A stretch of DNA of 64,000 bases from Mugil cephalus (taxonomy: Eukaryota; Chordata; Actinopteri; Mugiliformes; Mugilidae): positions 1,070,001-1,134,000 of the forward strand of contig NC_061781.1 in assembly GCF_022458985.1 (NCBI RefSeq), read 5' to 3'. A program made the translations under genes and the position numbers. Each line of letters begins with the position of its first letter. Positions within the stretch are counted from its first letter, which is position 1. This document shows positions 1 to 12,700 of the stretch, piece after piece. The notes below the pieces were generated by a model. The model did not search any database and was not told the DNA's origin. It saw only the letters and a program-made list of their open reading frames with translations.

Positions 1-184
1 ATGCCATGTTTCCTGAGAATTGAACCAAGTGGGAGTAGATAGAGGGAAAATAAAAGAGGGCCAAGCACACAGCCCTGTGGTACCCCACTGAGCTTCAACC
101 TGATGAACCATTTCCATGGAAACTAAAAATGATGATATCAGATATGACGTGTTTACATCAAAACAGCAATCACTGAAGAACTAG

Positions 185-480
185 AAGAGGAGGAGAGAAA
201 GAAGAAAAGGGGAGGAAAATGCAGAGAAGCAGAAGACAAAGTCAGGAGAGGAAAAGAATAAAAAACAAGAAAAAAGTAGAAGAAAGGTGGAGGTTAAAAA
301 GAGAAAAGGTAACATGAAAAGGGGGAGAGGAAGTAGGAGAAAGATGGGAGGAGGAGAAGGAAAAAAAGGAAGAAAGGGGAAGAGGAGGACAAGGAGAGGA
401 AGAAGATGTAAGAGGAGATTTCCTCCATATTTCTCTACACTTCAACTGATACAGGAGAGAACAGGAAGGATAAGGAGGAA
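185..480. repeat. Purine-rich GGA/GAA tract
   Basis: The plus strand is almost pure A/G, with irregular GAGGA and AGAAG units. A similar tract lies at 4960-5110, and both are followed by a related pyrimidine stretch containing tttcc and tctcttcaa-like words. The open frames here are low-complexity and not credible as genes. Confidence 0.75.
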
Positions 481-538
481 ATAGAAGATTTTAATTGTAG
501 AACCTTGCTTTTATGTGTCCTTGTGTTTTTGTTTCCAG

Positions 539-654
539 GGAAGATGCCCACAGTGGTTTCTCCAGAGCTGTACAGAGCTCGATTCTGCGAGGCCATGGAT
601 AAATACTTCCTGATGGTCCCCGACCACTGGACTGGCCTTGGAACCAACTGCTGA
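539..654 (+). CDS. Probable terminal coding exon of an unrecognised plus-strand gene
   Basis: A pyrimidine-rich stretch ends in an AG at 537-538. An open segment of 37 codons follows and stops with TGA at 652-654. It starts KMPTVVSPELYRARF and ends DHWTGLGTNC. A possible polyadenylation hexamer ATTAAA lies at 946-951. The residue mix (aromatic, acidic and Cys residues, no low complexity) looks like real protein rather than chance. I do not recognise the family. The upstream exons would lie left of the window. It could also be a decayed exon or pseudogene. Confidence 0.4.
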
Positions 655-1656
655 GTCTGCACACTGTTCAGTGAAATCATGAACTATACGCACACAAATC
701 TGTTCCCTGGAAAGAACCTGGACCCTGGTGTGGACTAACTCCTCATTCCATAGAAGAAGAAGCTGCAGCAGCATTCTGAAACGTTGAGATGTTTTTATGG
801 TGATGTTATTAAGTCACAACTCTGTCCAAATCTGTCCTTTTATAATCAGTGCCATGAGCCTCTGGAGAACATCCAGGCTGATGGTTTTAGTTTGTTAAAC
901 AAACTAACTCATGTAATTTAAAGTTTGTACAGAGATTATGTAACTATTAAAGGTTATTAACACTAACAGGATGTTGGTTCTTGTGTTAAATGAAACAAGG
1001 AATCTGCTCTCAGGGAAAAATATCTTAAAAACAAAAGCAGGCTGTCTCGAGTATAAATACCAAAACATTTAGCAAATTAAGAACTGAATACTTACCTCAG
1101 GAGTTGGAGGGGACATAAGATGGAGCTAAAAATAGGTAAAGGTTGGAAGTAGCTTCTTCAGGTGGATGCTAAATCCTCAAATAACTGTATTGTCTGTGTT
1201 GTGTTTCTGTGGGTCGTCCTAGCTCACCTGGGGGTGTTGCACAAAAGAAGGGCATCCAATATAAATAAGCAAGCTTGCTTTACTAAGCCTTATTGACGCT
1301 TTCTTGGATTAAACGGTTGCACCGTAAAGCAGGGGGAAAAGCCTGGTAGACAATAGCAGCTTCATGCGTAAGTAGCCTGAACATGTACAGCTGATAAACA
1401 TTTAAGAGTTTAAGGAAGCTGAGCTAATTAGTCCTCTAATCAATAGTCATGTTTTTTAGTTTAATGTGGCCCATAGAAGTGCATGTTGCTCATGTTGTGT
1501 AGATTGTCTAAATAATTAAGTTCAGAGCTGTGACGCTTTGTCAGCCTGGCTACAGTGCTGAAAAGAAATCTGGGGTTGGTCTTGTTTTCTTCTATTAATG
1601 AAGAGTAATATACTCTTCTACTCTTATGGAGAGTTTTTTTTTATAAGTTGTTAAAC
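655..1656. other. Likely 3' UTR then unassigned sequence
   Basis: The first 300 bases probably hold the 3' UTR of the exon at 539-654. A short motif near 1150, tagcttcttcaggtgga, recurs in diverged form near 5210 and 5490. No gene was recognised. Confidence 0.4.
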
Positions 1657-3650
1657 TTAGAAAAGATCTTTCCAGGCTACGTGAGCTTCTTCAGAATTAG
1701 TGGAATGCCAAATTCTTTCCAGCTTTCCAACTGCCTGCTTTGAACTACGCAACTGTGAATTATACCACAGAGCTACCCTCCTCCGATTTATCACCTTCTT
1801 TTTCAGAGGAGCAACTAGATTTAGAGTTGTGCTAAGTGATGCTGTTGTGCTGTCAACAAAATAACCTATTAGTGTTGGAGTTAAATTGTGGTTGCTGACA
1901 TCCACATCAGTTACATAAGGCACTGAGGTAGATGAAGGAATCCATCTCATCTTCCGTACCGCTTAATCCTGCACTAGGGTCGCGGGGGTTGCTGGAGCCT
2001 ATCCCAGCTGGCATCGGGCGAGAGGCGGTGCACACCCTGGACAAGTCGCCAGCCTGTAATGAAGGAATTAATTCCTTTTATCTAGTTACAGCATCATTGG
2101 ATAAGCGTCTACCATAACATTATGTCTTTCCAATTTCAGTGTAATCTCTTATAGTAAATTCAAATGTTATGAGGAAATGATCAGACAAAATAGGGTTATG
2201 AGAATATATTGTCAGACCTTCAGTTTCTATGCCATAAGTTAGTACAAGATCTAGGATGTGATTGAAACAGTGAGTTGAACCATTTACATTCTGAGAAAAG
2301 CCAGTTGAGTCTAGTAATGACATAAATGAAGAGCTAAGACTGTCACTGCCAACATCAATATGGATGTTAAAGTCACCTACTATAATGACTTTATCTGTTC
2401 TAAGCACTGAATCACATAGAAACTCAGAGAATTCAGCTAAAAATTCTGAGTAAGGAGCAGGTGGGTGATACACCACAACAAAGAGAATTGGTTTTTGTGT
2501 TTTCCAGTCTGGATGAGCAAGACTAAGAGTAAGGCTTTCAAACGAATTAAAGCTTGGCTTAGGTCTAGGATTAATACATAAATCAAAGTGGAAGATTGCT
2601 GCCAAAAAAAAAAAAGGAAGATTGCTGCCACTCCTCCTCAGCCTGTGCCTTGATTATTGCAATAGCTACTGGGTGGTATGGACTCATTTAAATTGATACA
2701 TTCATCATCCTGCAGCCATATTTCAGTCCAACTAAATAGATCAATCTGATGATCAATTGTCAGATCAGTCACTAAAAGAGATTTAGACGAGAGAGATCTG
2801 ACATTTAAAAGACCACATTTAATTTTTTTTATTGTTCTGTTGTACTAGTGAATTTATGAACAACTCCTCCATTGTTATTTTCCGATTTAAAACATCTGTG
2901 AGCAGACAGCACATCTATGGAGTTTGCAATGGGGCTGAACTCTGGGTTGTCATGGTTTTGGGGGGTTAATAAAATCGGTACCCGCCAAGGTGGGGTGAAC
3001 TCCATCTCGCCTAATCAGACCAGGCTCCAATTATCAACATAGGCCGCGTCGTTGGCTGGACACCACCTAGATAACCCGCGGTGGAATGACAACATGTGAC
3101 TAAACATATCATCGCTGGTCACATTTGGCAGGGATCCAGAGAAAACTACGAAGTCTGACATTGTTTTTGCAAACTTACACACCGATTCCACATTAAGTTT
3201 ATTAATCTCCGATTGGCGTAACAGTTGGTCATTACTGCAGACGTGAATAACAATACTTAGCCTTAGCTAGCAGTTTCAGGTAAGTTTTGGTGTCACTCTG
3301 GCCCCAAAATAGAGTCACCAATTACCAGAGTTGGTTTCTCAGCGGGTGTGTCGCAGAGTGGGGAAAATCTGTTTGAAACGTGAACCGTTTGATTGTGCTC
3401 TGTGGGCCGGGTACGACTATGCTTCCTTTGTACCGTCACCCAGCTGCCCTGGTTTCCCGGCTGCTCGGGAGCTGCAGGGGGACAGCTAGCAGGAGCTATG
3501 CTAACGGGAGCTGCGCTTGGTCAGCCCACACCGGCTATAGGGCGCTGGCTAGCTATTGGGTCTGCATGGTGCGGAGCCATGCTTCCAATTCAGAGAGCCT
3601 CGCCTCCAAAGCTACAAATAAACTACATTTATTACAGGTACCATAACCAC
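1657..3650 (-). mobile_element. Decayed L2-like LINE (esterase-like ORF1 and endonuclease)
   Basis: On the minus strand from about 3650 down, an ORF1-like segment holds an SGNH-esterase-like stretch with stops (around 3250-2930). Next comes the start of an apurinic endonuclease domain, with the typical words [15 protein letters not shown] (near 2815) and VVYHPPAPYSEFLAEFSEFL. After it come VIIVGDFNIHID and LSDHFLITFEF, down to about 2120. The frame continues beyond a nested insertion as APLKKKVINRRRVALWYNSQ (about 1660-1940), the linker that normally precedes reverse transcriptase. The RT itself is absent. A duplicated 14-base word flanks an A-run at 2600-2630. This is an inactive relic; L2/CR1-group is the best class. 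Confidence 0.7.
1942..2058. mobile_element. Short retroelement-like insertion nested in the LINE
   Basis: A 117-bp GC-rich segment, containing the common teleost words agcctatcccagctgg and ggcgagaggcgg, interrupts the LINE reading frame. The identical 10-mer ATGAAGGAAT lies on each side (1932-1941 and 2059-2068) and looks like a target-site duplication. LINE coding similarity resumes on either side. It is probably a truncated SINE or LINE 3' tail. Confidence 0.6.
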
Positions 3651-3929
3651 TAAAGGAGGCAGAGGAGTAGCTAAACATGTGGCACAACGAGCAGGAGAGA
3701 GAAGGAGAAGCAGAGGGAGAGAAAGTGGCCATAGTTAACCGCTAAATACACCAAAGCTGATTAAACTGAGAAGAAACGTGAGATTAACAAGGTGCTACAG
3801 AGGACAGGTGGTTGGGTAAACTCAAAACATGAGTTTCACCACTTATACAGAAAATGTTCATGTGATTTTAATGGAGCTAAAACAGTGCAAGCATACACAG
3901 CAGCGGTGCAGAATTGGGAAGCTTACTCA

Positions 3930-4694
3930 CGTGACGTTGTGTTCACAAGCACATTTCCAGCAATGTCCTTTCTCTTGGATCCACCTCTTGACTGCGGCCC
4001 TTGACAGCTGACGGAAATCTGGGCAGACACTCATATGATGGCCAGGGACACTACAATAAGGGCATGTCTGGCTACGACGTGTAGCAGACTCAAGTGGAGG
4101 TCACTGAGTTTGGCGTTGAGGATGGCTAGTCCCATGAACTCTGCTTCTTCGAGTCAGTTAGAAAAGTCAACCAAGTTATAAGGAACACCTGGCTTTGTGG
4201 TACAGCTGAAACTGGTGTAATTAGCAACATGCTCAGAAGGAAGTTTACCCAAACGCTGCTGCACATAAGATGCACAAGCCAACTCTGCATCCCCTTCACC
4301 GTTCCAACAAGAGCTTGGACTCGGATGGCAAAGTCACTGAAGCTTCTAGAATCTGCTGTGGCTGACCATATCTCTGCTGCAAAGCTAGCACAGCTCTGGT
4401 CAAGTGGTCCAATAATACATGGTATTTTAACTGCTCAGTTTCATCAAGGGGTACAAGGTTTGTAAGAGCCATCTTAAGCAGTATAAACTGTCTAGGATCT
4501 TCATGGGTAAAGTAGGGAAAGAAGGGGGCTGCAACTGGATGAGCACTGTGGTGCAGCAGATGTTGAGGCACTGACTGTTCTTGGTAAGTAGTATCTGCAC
4601 TGCACACATTCAAAGAAGAGGGAGCAGTGTAACGATGGGCTGATACAGCCTGATGATGTAGGAAAGCAGCTGCAAGCAACTGGTGCGTGTACAA
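3930..4694 (-). mobile_element. BEL/Pao-type LTR retrotransposon gag relic
   Basis: The minus-strand reading at 4694-4296 contains FFPYFTHEDPRQFILLKMAL and a following LDETEQLKYHVLLDHL, the pattern of the DUF1759-like gag region of Pao elements. Further downstream on the same strand, roughly 4065-3940, a cysteine-rich segment CPYCSVPGHHMSVC followed by CWKCACEH resembles their zinc-knuckle region. The frame is broken between the two segments. No LTRs, protease or RT were seen, so this is a fragment, or possibly a domesticated remnant. Confidence 0.5.
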
Positions 4695-4959
4695 AGAGGC
4701 ACGGGGCTAAGGGTAAGAAAGCCTTTGCTGGCTGCAGAGTACTCAAGAACTAAGAGGTGGTGGAAGAGAGCAAAGATGACTAGGTGATGGTGGTGAAGGA
4801 GGATGAGATACACAATGGTTATGCTATTATACAGTTGAACAATTTACAAATTAGTATTAAAAACATTCAACCTTCAAGCCTTACATACTGTTCTTATTCT
4901 ATATGTTGGTTATCCTGGATGAACTTATCCTTCCATGGGGAGAAAGATGGGAGGAAAAT

Positions 4960-5110
4960 ACAAAAAACTGTAGAAAAATAGAAGAGTAGAGAAAGATGGA
5001 GATGAAGAAAAGGGGACGAAGAGGAGAAGAAGTAGCAATAAAAAGAAGGGTAGGAGGAGAAATGTAGAAGAAAGGGGAGGAAAAAGATGGAGGAGGAGAG
5101 GTTTTCCTTA
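4960..5110. repeat. Second purine-rich tract
   Basis: A/G-only irregular repeat resembling 185-480, including a shared gagattttcc/gaggttttcc edge. This suggests an old local duplication of that region. Confidence 0.55.
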
Positions 5111-8100
5111 ATCTTTCTCTTCAATTCAGTATGTAAGTAAGAACCAGATATTTAACTCAGTACGTTGTGGAGACCAAAAATTTTGCTAAAAGAGACTGAC
5201 GGTTGGAGTTAACTTCTTCAGGTGGACGGCAACACTCCAAATGAATGAAAATGTTGCTCTCATTAAAGTCATTATAACTTCATCAGCCAAAATCTTAATT
5301 TTCAAATGTGCACAAGGTAAAGAAAACGGCTTTTAGGATCTAAAAATACAGTGTAAACTGTCAGAGTGAACAAAGTGAAACATTTAGGAGATAAAGTACC
5401 AGATATTTATCTCCTGAGGTAAATATCTGGTATGGATATGGTATGGAGGTGACCATAAATTTAACTAAAAGAGGGTAAAGGCCTGACGTAGCTTCTTCAG
5501 GTTTTATCATATAAAACCGATTAAATCTGCATAATTAGCTAAACTGTAAGCTCCAGATGTTTCCATAGTTTAATGAAAAGATCCAACACAATCAGCTTCA
5601 TTTCTGAACCTGAATTTTCAAAAACCTCAATTTTCAAATGAGCATAAGGTAAAAAATAAAAACAAGAAAGGAAACAAGTAGTGAGTCCAAACAGATTTTT
5701 ATAATTGTACAGTTTATATAAAACAAGCTGACAAACAGCACTCAGCATGTTCTACTGCATCAGGAACTGGTAGGAAAATCATCACACACATGACAATAGC
5801 GATTGTCTGGTGAAGCTCATCTTCTGGTTGATCAATATTAACAATAATAATAATACTGGCAAACAAACCTTATCAGTATCTGTGCTTATCAGGGATTTCA
5901 ATTTAAAAACATCAATATGAATATAAACCACGGGCGGAGGAGGATTTTCTTCATACAAAGACTTGATTTCTGTTGACATTATGTACAAAAGCAAGTGATT
6001 TCGTATCAGTACCTAAGCTAACACACTTCCGCACACACACACACAACATAAAGGAGTAGGCTGGAGACATTTAACTGTCAGCAAATGAGAGACAAATTAA
6101 TAAGGATTACAAAAAGCATGGGCATCATAGTTTAATAGATGCACTGCTTTATTCTAAATGACGTATAAAAGTATAAATTTTGTCCCGTTTCAAGTGCTAG
6201 AAATTTATTTTGCTTGCATGTTAAACCGAATGAATGGTGCTAAATACTTTTGAAAACCTGCAGCTGCGAACAGGAGAAGTCGCCTGATAGATCGACTCTT
6301 AAAATCTAACACTTATTTACAAAAAAGACCTGTGTTATACATTTTTTGGACTGAAAACCGTTTGCAGAACATAGTTTTTAATGTAGAATAAATCTAATAA
6401 ATTACCATTTTGCTGTGAACACACTCCTGTTACAAAGTGAGGAGCTGTTGTTGATGTGGTGTTTGAATCTACATAAAATGGAAAAGGAGCTAATCATTTA
6501 TGTAGAGAAGGGCGTGCAGCAAGGAACTACAAAGATTCTGAAGCAGATTGTTGCTGTTGGTTTATTTAAATTTAAAATAAAATAGTTTTGTGCCAAAAAC
6601 ACACCTTTTAAAATAAAATAAAATAAATAAAATGCCTGTCCATTAGACGACGGTGGAAATGTTTGTGTGCTGCTGTTGAAATATTGACTTAAGAAGTCAC
6701 TTCTTTGTTATTATTATTTTTGTCTTCTTAACAGATTAGTTGACAATGAAATTAACCAGCTGGTAAGTAAAGCAGGTGACTGGAGCTTCTCTTGTTCATT
6801 AGGTGCAACACAATATCTCACATTATTATTATTATTATTATTAATAACAGCTTTTTTAGCTTATCAGTTGTTAAGTTGGACTACCCTGTTAAGGTGTTAA
6901 ATAAAACCAATTAAAAAATAAAGGTGTTTTAGGATAATGGTTCATTCATTTCATTATTTTCCCTGTTGATCAATTAAGAAAAATAGCCACAAAAACAAAC
7001 AAAAAAAAAATCTAAAAACTTTTTGGATCGTTTGTCTGAAAAAAAGTGTGGTATGTTTTGAGTTTTCAAATAACAATAGAATTATGTGAGTAGGAACCAT
7101 GTAAATTAAAAAGCTATTGCCTCACAAATATTAATATTAATATTATCTCCAGGCTAACAAAGTGACTAATTTATCTTATTCACGCTAACAAAGATGCTAA
7201 CTTTAATTTGTTTGAGCTAATATAGCTGCTAGCTGTGCGTACATGCTAATGGAGCGGCTAACATTTGCTTGTTATGCATAAATATCTATGTATCACAAAT
7301 ATAGCAAAAAAGTGAACTCTCTCAGATTCTGTCAAATGGCCAGTCAAATAACAGAGTAATTGTTTTGGCCACAGAACAAAAAAAATTAAGCAAAAACAAG
7401 ATGCATTTACACTAACATCGCAGCTACTGTTTGCTTGTTAGGGTTAAAATAGCAGCTAGCAGTACACTTTGGCTGATTGAACTTGTTTAACTACTAGTTA
7501 GCATTTAGATTTTTTTTTTCATTTTATCAATCAACAAAAATAGCAAGTTGACACACTTAAGCTGTATATTTCCAGACAAATGGTCCGAAAAGTTTCAATT
7601 TTTTGTGAAAATGCATTACAATAACAGATTATTTTGTCAATTGTCCATGTAACTAATCTTTATGCCCTTCACAGTAAGCTGTGATGACAATAGACATTTG
7701 TAGGTTGATATAAGTTGTTGTGACTGAGAAAGAATATATGTTAAAAAAAAAATAAAAAATTAATGGACATCAAGGCACTGGACATATTTGAGACAATGAC
7801 ACATAGCTGGTAGGTAGAGAACTGGGGGGGGGGGGGGGGGGTGTTTTACATTAAATTTAAGTGCTGGCAGTATTTGTACCATCATGCAAGTGTAAATAAT
7901 AAATGCTTTTAGACAAATTTAATCTTTGTGGAGAGCCTGGGTCTCTGTAATCAGACATATCCTGGAGTAGAAAGTGTGCGAGCATGCACAGAATGGACAC
8001 GGACACAGGAGGAAATGCATAATCAGTATCTAATCTCCTTGACTTGTCGTTTTCTGTGAACTTTACCAGTTGAGGTAAATTATGACAGAGTGCCAACATT

Positions 8101-8240
8101 TAAACTACAAATCATCTCATGGACGCTGCACAGTTCAAATTTCAGCCACAGTTCATCAAACTACACAAACTCTTAATTTGTGCTTCGGCTGTTAAAAACA
8201 AGCTGAATGTACCTATTCACGCTCCAGGACATGTTAATCA
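5111..8240. other. AT-rich intergenic DNA without recognised genes
   Basis: Nothing protein-like stands out on either strand. It holds two diverged copies of a segment ending in cttcttcaggt (about 5140-5240 and 5400-5505; a third is at 1080-1180), several TTA/AAAT microsatellites, and an 18-base G run at 7824-7841. Confidence 0.6.
7824..7841 (+). repeat. Poly-G run (18 G)
   Basis: An uninterrupted run of 18 guanines, flanked by act and tgtttt. Homopolymers of this length are prone to length variation and assembly error. Confidence 0.95.
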
Positions 8241-8808
8241 TTTATGTGGGTAAGTCAAATATTTGGTACAACAACAAGCCAAAATCATAAAAAGATAGAA
8301 AATACGTTTCATTCATTTCACACTTCATTTCATACAAACAGTTAAAAATGGCTTCTTCTTTTATTTCTTCCTCTTTTTTTTTTTTTTTTTTTTTAAGAAG
8401 ACAAAATGAGTCTCCGAGGCGAGTGGCTGTGCCAAGCGGCCGTTGAAGTACCGAGGTCGATTTGGATTTAAGCACCCGTGAGTGTAAAAAAATTGAACCG
8501 TGGTGTAAATTGACAGAAGCATGCAGACCCAAACCAGAACCGGTCGAGATTGAGTTCTTCATGGAGCAACGCAGTCCCGGGCAGTGCAGCCTATCAAAGA
8601 TGGCGTTCCTCCAGAGGATTCGGTTCATGTTCCCCACATGAGGAACAAGATACAGATGCTGTGGAGCCAAAAGGTTCAATATTTAACAAAACAACAACAT
8701 TATAAATATGAATAACTGGTTTTAGTCATATATTATCAGTTATTAATACTGTTTGCTTTTATTATTTCAAAATATCTGGATTTTAATTTTTTATTTTCCT
8801 GATGTCAC

Positions 8809-8814
8809 TTTATT
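8809..8814 (-). terminator. ankrd44: Candidate polyadenylation signal of ankrd44
   Basis: First AATAAA on the minus strand downstream of the ankrd44 stop, about 710 bases away; another lies at 8794-8789. It implies a 3' UTR of roughly 0.7 kb. More distal signals are possible. Confidence 0.35.
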
Positions 8815-9520
8815 TCTTATTAGGCCTGCAACAATTAACAATTAAATACTGAAATAGTCAGTTTCATCACTTCTACGTTAAATATTTGCTCTTAGTAGAT
8901 GCTAAATTTTAAATGTGTCACACTTGACAATAAAATGAAAAACTTGTCACAAAACAAGGATTTTATGGATAAAATCTGCAGAACAAATAACAATGGAAAT
9001 AATTTCTACGTTTCAATTTTTATGACTTGCTTTAGCGAACAAGCCCCACAGCCACGATCAAATTTACATCCAGATGGTTCCACCTCCAAACGTGGTCTGA
9101 GACCAGGTCAGACACATCCTGGACATTAAGTTGGACACTTGCCATTGGGTTTTTTATAGAAGTTTGGGCGGTGGGCGCAACATGCTACATATCAACATTT
9201 TGATGCTCCACTGATGAGACAACCCAACAAAAGCTTTTGTTTAACGTTTTAAACAACAGCTTTTGATGCTCGTCAATGACTTATGTTACGGTTATTATGA
9301 AAATAGTCAGGAATGTTTTGAGTTGATTGTTTCCTGCTGTTAAATATTGAACCTTCTGGACCTCCATGACTGAACACTAACGCTTTGCAATGACCAAGTC
9401 TCTACCCTTCTCCCTCAAGAGTGCGCTGAAACACTGCATGGCTCCTGGAGGAGGCGGGAAGGTGAGGAGTTCAGGTGCACAGTTCGAGGTAGAGGAGGCT
9501 AGAGAGTTGCTCCTGAGTCG

Positions 9521-9780
9521 TCAGAAGGTTTCCGAATCCTCTGAGTCGTTCTCTGCAGTTCCCTCGCTGGAGGGTCTGGAGGGGTTCTTAGGGCTGCGTG
9601 GCCCCCGAGGGCCAGTGCCCTGGCTTTTACCCCCCTGGTGGGGCAGCAGCCTCAGCAGGGAGCCTGGGGAGGGGGCCCCGGAGCTGCAAGGGGAGCAGAA
9701 AGGCATCATGGTAGCCAGAATGAGAGCCAGACAGTCAGCCACCTCTCTGCTAGGAGCACAAGCCAGAGCAGGGGTCAGAC
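9521..9780 (-). CDS. ankrd44: ankrd44 exon 28 (terminal)
   Basis: Begins (G)[19 protein letters not shown], the conserved end of the ankyrin array. A Gly/Pro/Ser-rich tail of about 45 residues follows, then the conserved acidic end [10 protein letters not shown] and stop at 9523-9521. The acceptor is ctctacctcag. The middle tail is not alignable by eye to the human protein and is GC-rich. Confidence 0.95.
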
Positions 9781-12700
9781 CTGAGGTAGAGAGACAGAGA
9801 AAGAAGGGAGGAGGAAAGAGGAGCGAGACATGGACATGGAGGAAGCAAGGGAGGCAAAGCAAAAGACAAAGATGGAGCAGCATTCCATTAGTGTTCAGCC
9901 AGCTGTACGACCACACGGGGGAGGACGGGAACATCGAGCATCGAAGCGTCAAGTCAGAAAGGGCTGTATACCAACACAAGTAAACCAACGCAGTTCATCC
10001 ATAAACAAAGACGTCGCACTCAGATGACAACCGCTACTCTTCTGTCCATCCACACATTAAGCCCACCCCAAATGATCTGATTGGCCTGGCAGACCTTTGC
10101 AGGACCAGAGTCAGTTCCCAATGTAGAGAGAGTCCAGACTCTGAAGTCTATTAAATGTTAAACCAAGTCAAGTAACTGGAAATTTCCACCAGACGGAGCT
10201 TTAATGGTATCATTTCTATTCAAATCTTTTTTTTTTTTTTTTTTAATCTCCAAAAACAGTTAACAGTCAACATGTTTCCATCCACCGTGATCAAAGAAAG
10301 AAAATATGATGTAAATATGACATTTCTGTTAGTTTTGTGTGATATTATGACATTTCCTCATTGCTTTGTGTCTTCCCATGCTCTTTGTACATACTTTATT
10401 CAAGACATATTTTAATTATGTAGTCCACACTTAACTGTTTTGGACATTAAGTCTAAAAAGAATGTACATTGCAGTATCCTAACTACAAAAAGGTATTTTA
10501 GACACTAAATGAGGCCAAACCTGATCTCTTTAGATTTTATGACCCTGAATATTAACAAGGCTTTTGTTCTGAATCCCTGGTTTGTGTCCCTACCTTGTTC
10601 TTCCCTTAACCCCTGTTCTGTCTCTTCTGTCATATCAAAATGGGGTTTGATGAATAAATCATTTCGGAGCAGAAATAAAGAGGCACACAGTCTTTTTGTT
10701 TGCACCACTCAGCCATGGAAAAAACAAATTAAATCTAATCTAAACTAAAAGGTGAAACTGAGGCTGTGATACTTCCCGCATCTCTCTATTCATGACTTCT
10801 AAGGATTATTTTCACTGCACGAGGAAAAACATTAAAACCATAGTTTAGCACATACTGCCACAAACAACACTCATGCAGACCAGGGACCACAGCATGCAGC
10901 AGCGACTTAAAGCTTCATCCTACCATTCTCGTCCACCGTCTGGACATTAGCTCCTCGGGACAACAGCTCCTGGACTGCCTGCTTCAGACCGCTACGAGCC
11001 GCCAGGTGGAGAGGACTGATGAAGATAGGAAACAGTTTTAATATTCCATCAGTTAGACAGGATTTTAAATTATTTAACTTTTTGTGATTTATTGCAAACC
11101 ATCCCAAACTGGTCAAGGTCTCCTACTATTAGCTGGGAAGCTAGCAAAAGCTACTTTTAGCAACAGATGCATCAGTATAAATCAATATGATGAGTTCCAG
11201 TTTGTCGTTTCGGATACTCACGTTTGCAGTGCTGCATTTGTGGCATTTATGAGTGCAGTGTCAGAAAGCTTCTCCAGGATCAACATCACACAGTCCTCCT
11301 TTCCCTGCAGAGGAAGAACAACATCATCATCTTCATCTTTTACCAGGGGAACAAATGCAACAATGAAAACTCAGGGTGGCCCCTCTTCTGGACATGTACA
11401 TTGCTGCAGGCCAGGTGCAGGGCGGTGTTGCCATCTTTGTCCGTCAGACTAAGGTTGGCGCTGGTCAACAGCACCTCTAGAGAAACAGGAGAAAATACAG
11501 AAAGTATAAAAATCAGGAAGATCAATGATCTTTAAAATAACACTTGTCTGTACAGTTGCCCGTACCGAGAGCCCCGACCCGGCCCTTTTCTGCCCCCATC
11601 ATCAGTGGAGTGCAGCCAGACTGGTCCACAGCGTCAACGGGTGCATCATGGGAAAGAAGGAGCTGGACACAATCGGCATGACCCGCGAATGCCGCAGCAT
11701 GAAGAGGAGTCCTGCACCAGAGAGGGGCAACACAATACGGTGCAATTGAGCATCAACAGAGCTGCAGAATCTAAACCATCAAAACTCTCCATGCTCTCAT
11801 CTCACCTATCCTTGGCATCTTTGCAGCTGGCAATGTCTGATCCCATCGCCTCCAGCAGCAGTGACCCACATGACTCATGGTCGTTCACTCTGAATACAAA
11901 CACAAAGAATAAGCTTCAGCTGTTGCTCAGTCTAAATCTAGAGCTTCAGGATGTTTAGAGGTAAATATGTGTCTCACACAGCACAGTGCAGAGGGGTGAA
12001 GGGGTTCCCATCAATACAGCGGCAGCCTTTCTGCTCCAGCAGGATCTCAACACATCCCTCATGACCTACAGACACAAATAAATTTTTTCTCAAAAAGTTT
12101 TCTCAGACAACAATTGGACTTTGCGACCTCTACAAACAGAGACAGGAGCTACAGCAACAAGATATGATGACCTGGAAACCCTTCATTACTTTTTAGTTTG
12201 TCTGCTGGACTGAATAACGTCTAAAAGTATGCATTGATTACAGGAATGTGTTAATTGCGCTTTATCACACATTTCTCTAAATGCCATTAATATTTTTTTG
12301 ACATTCTTTTATTTTGACCTCAGTAAGTGATCAAAACAGTCTCCCAGTCCTGTGGAAAGCAAGCAGAATCTGAAGTGCTGTAATACAGAAGGTAGTAGTT
12401 GTGTGATGACCCTGACCGTAGTAGCAGGCCCAGTGCAGTGGCGTGTATCCATTCTGGTCTCTCAGTGGGGGTAGCGACGGTGGCTCAGAGCAGGCGATGC
12501 TCAGCAGCTCACTCAGCCAGGAGGCGTGGCCTCGGGCGGCGGCCAGGTGGATGGGTGTACGACCCCGCGAGTCACCAATCAAAACCGAAGCCTCTTGCTC
12601 CAAGAGACACTGGATACACTCCTCCTGACCACACAGCAGCTGTACACAGAGGACGTAAAGATCTGAATACAACTTTAAATATGTCTCCACATGAATCCTC

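Noticed and set aside
287-484. Lys/Arg-rich 65-codon frame
   Set aside because: Translation of a purine-only tract.
8242-8679. 145-codon minus-strand frame
   Set aside because: Lies downstream of ankrd44, includes a poly-Lys run from an A/T homopolymer, and matches nothing known.
9390-9983. 197-codon plus-strand frame
   Set aside because: Antisense to the GC-rich terminal ankrd44 exon, with no protein family resemblance.
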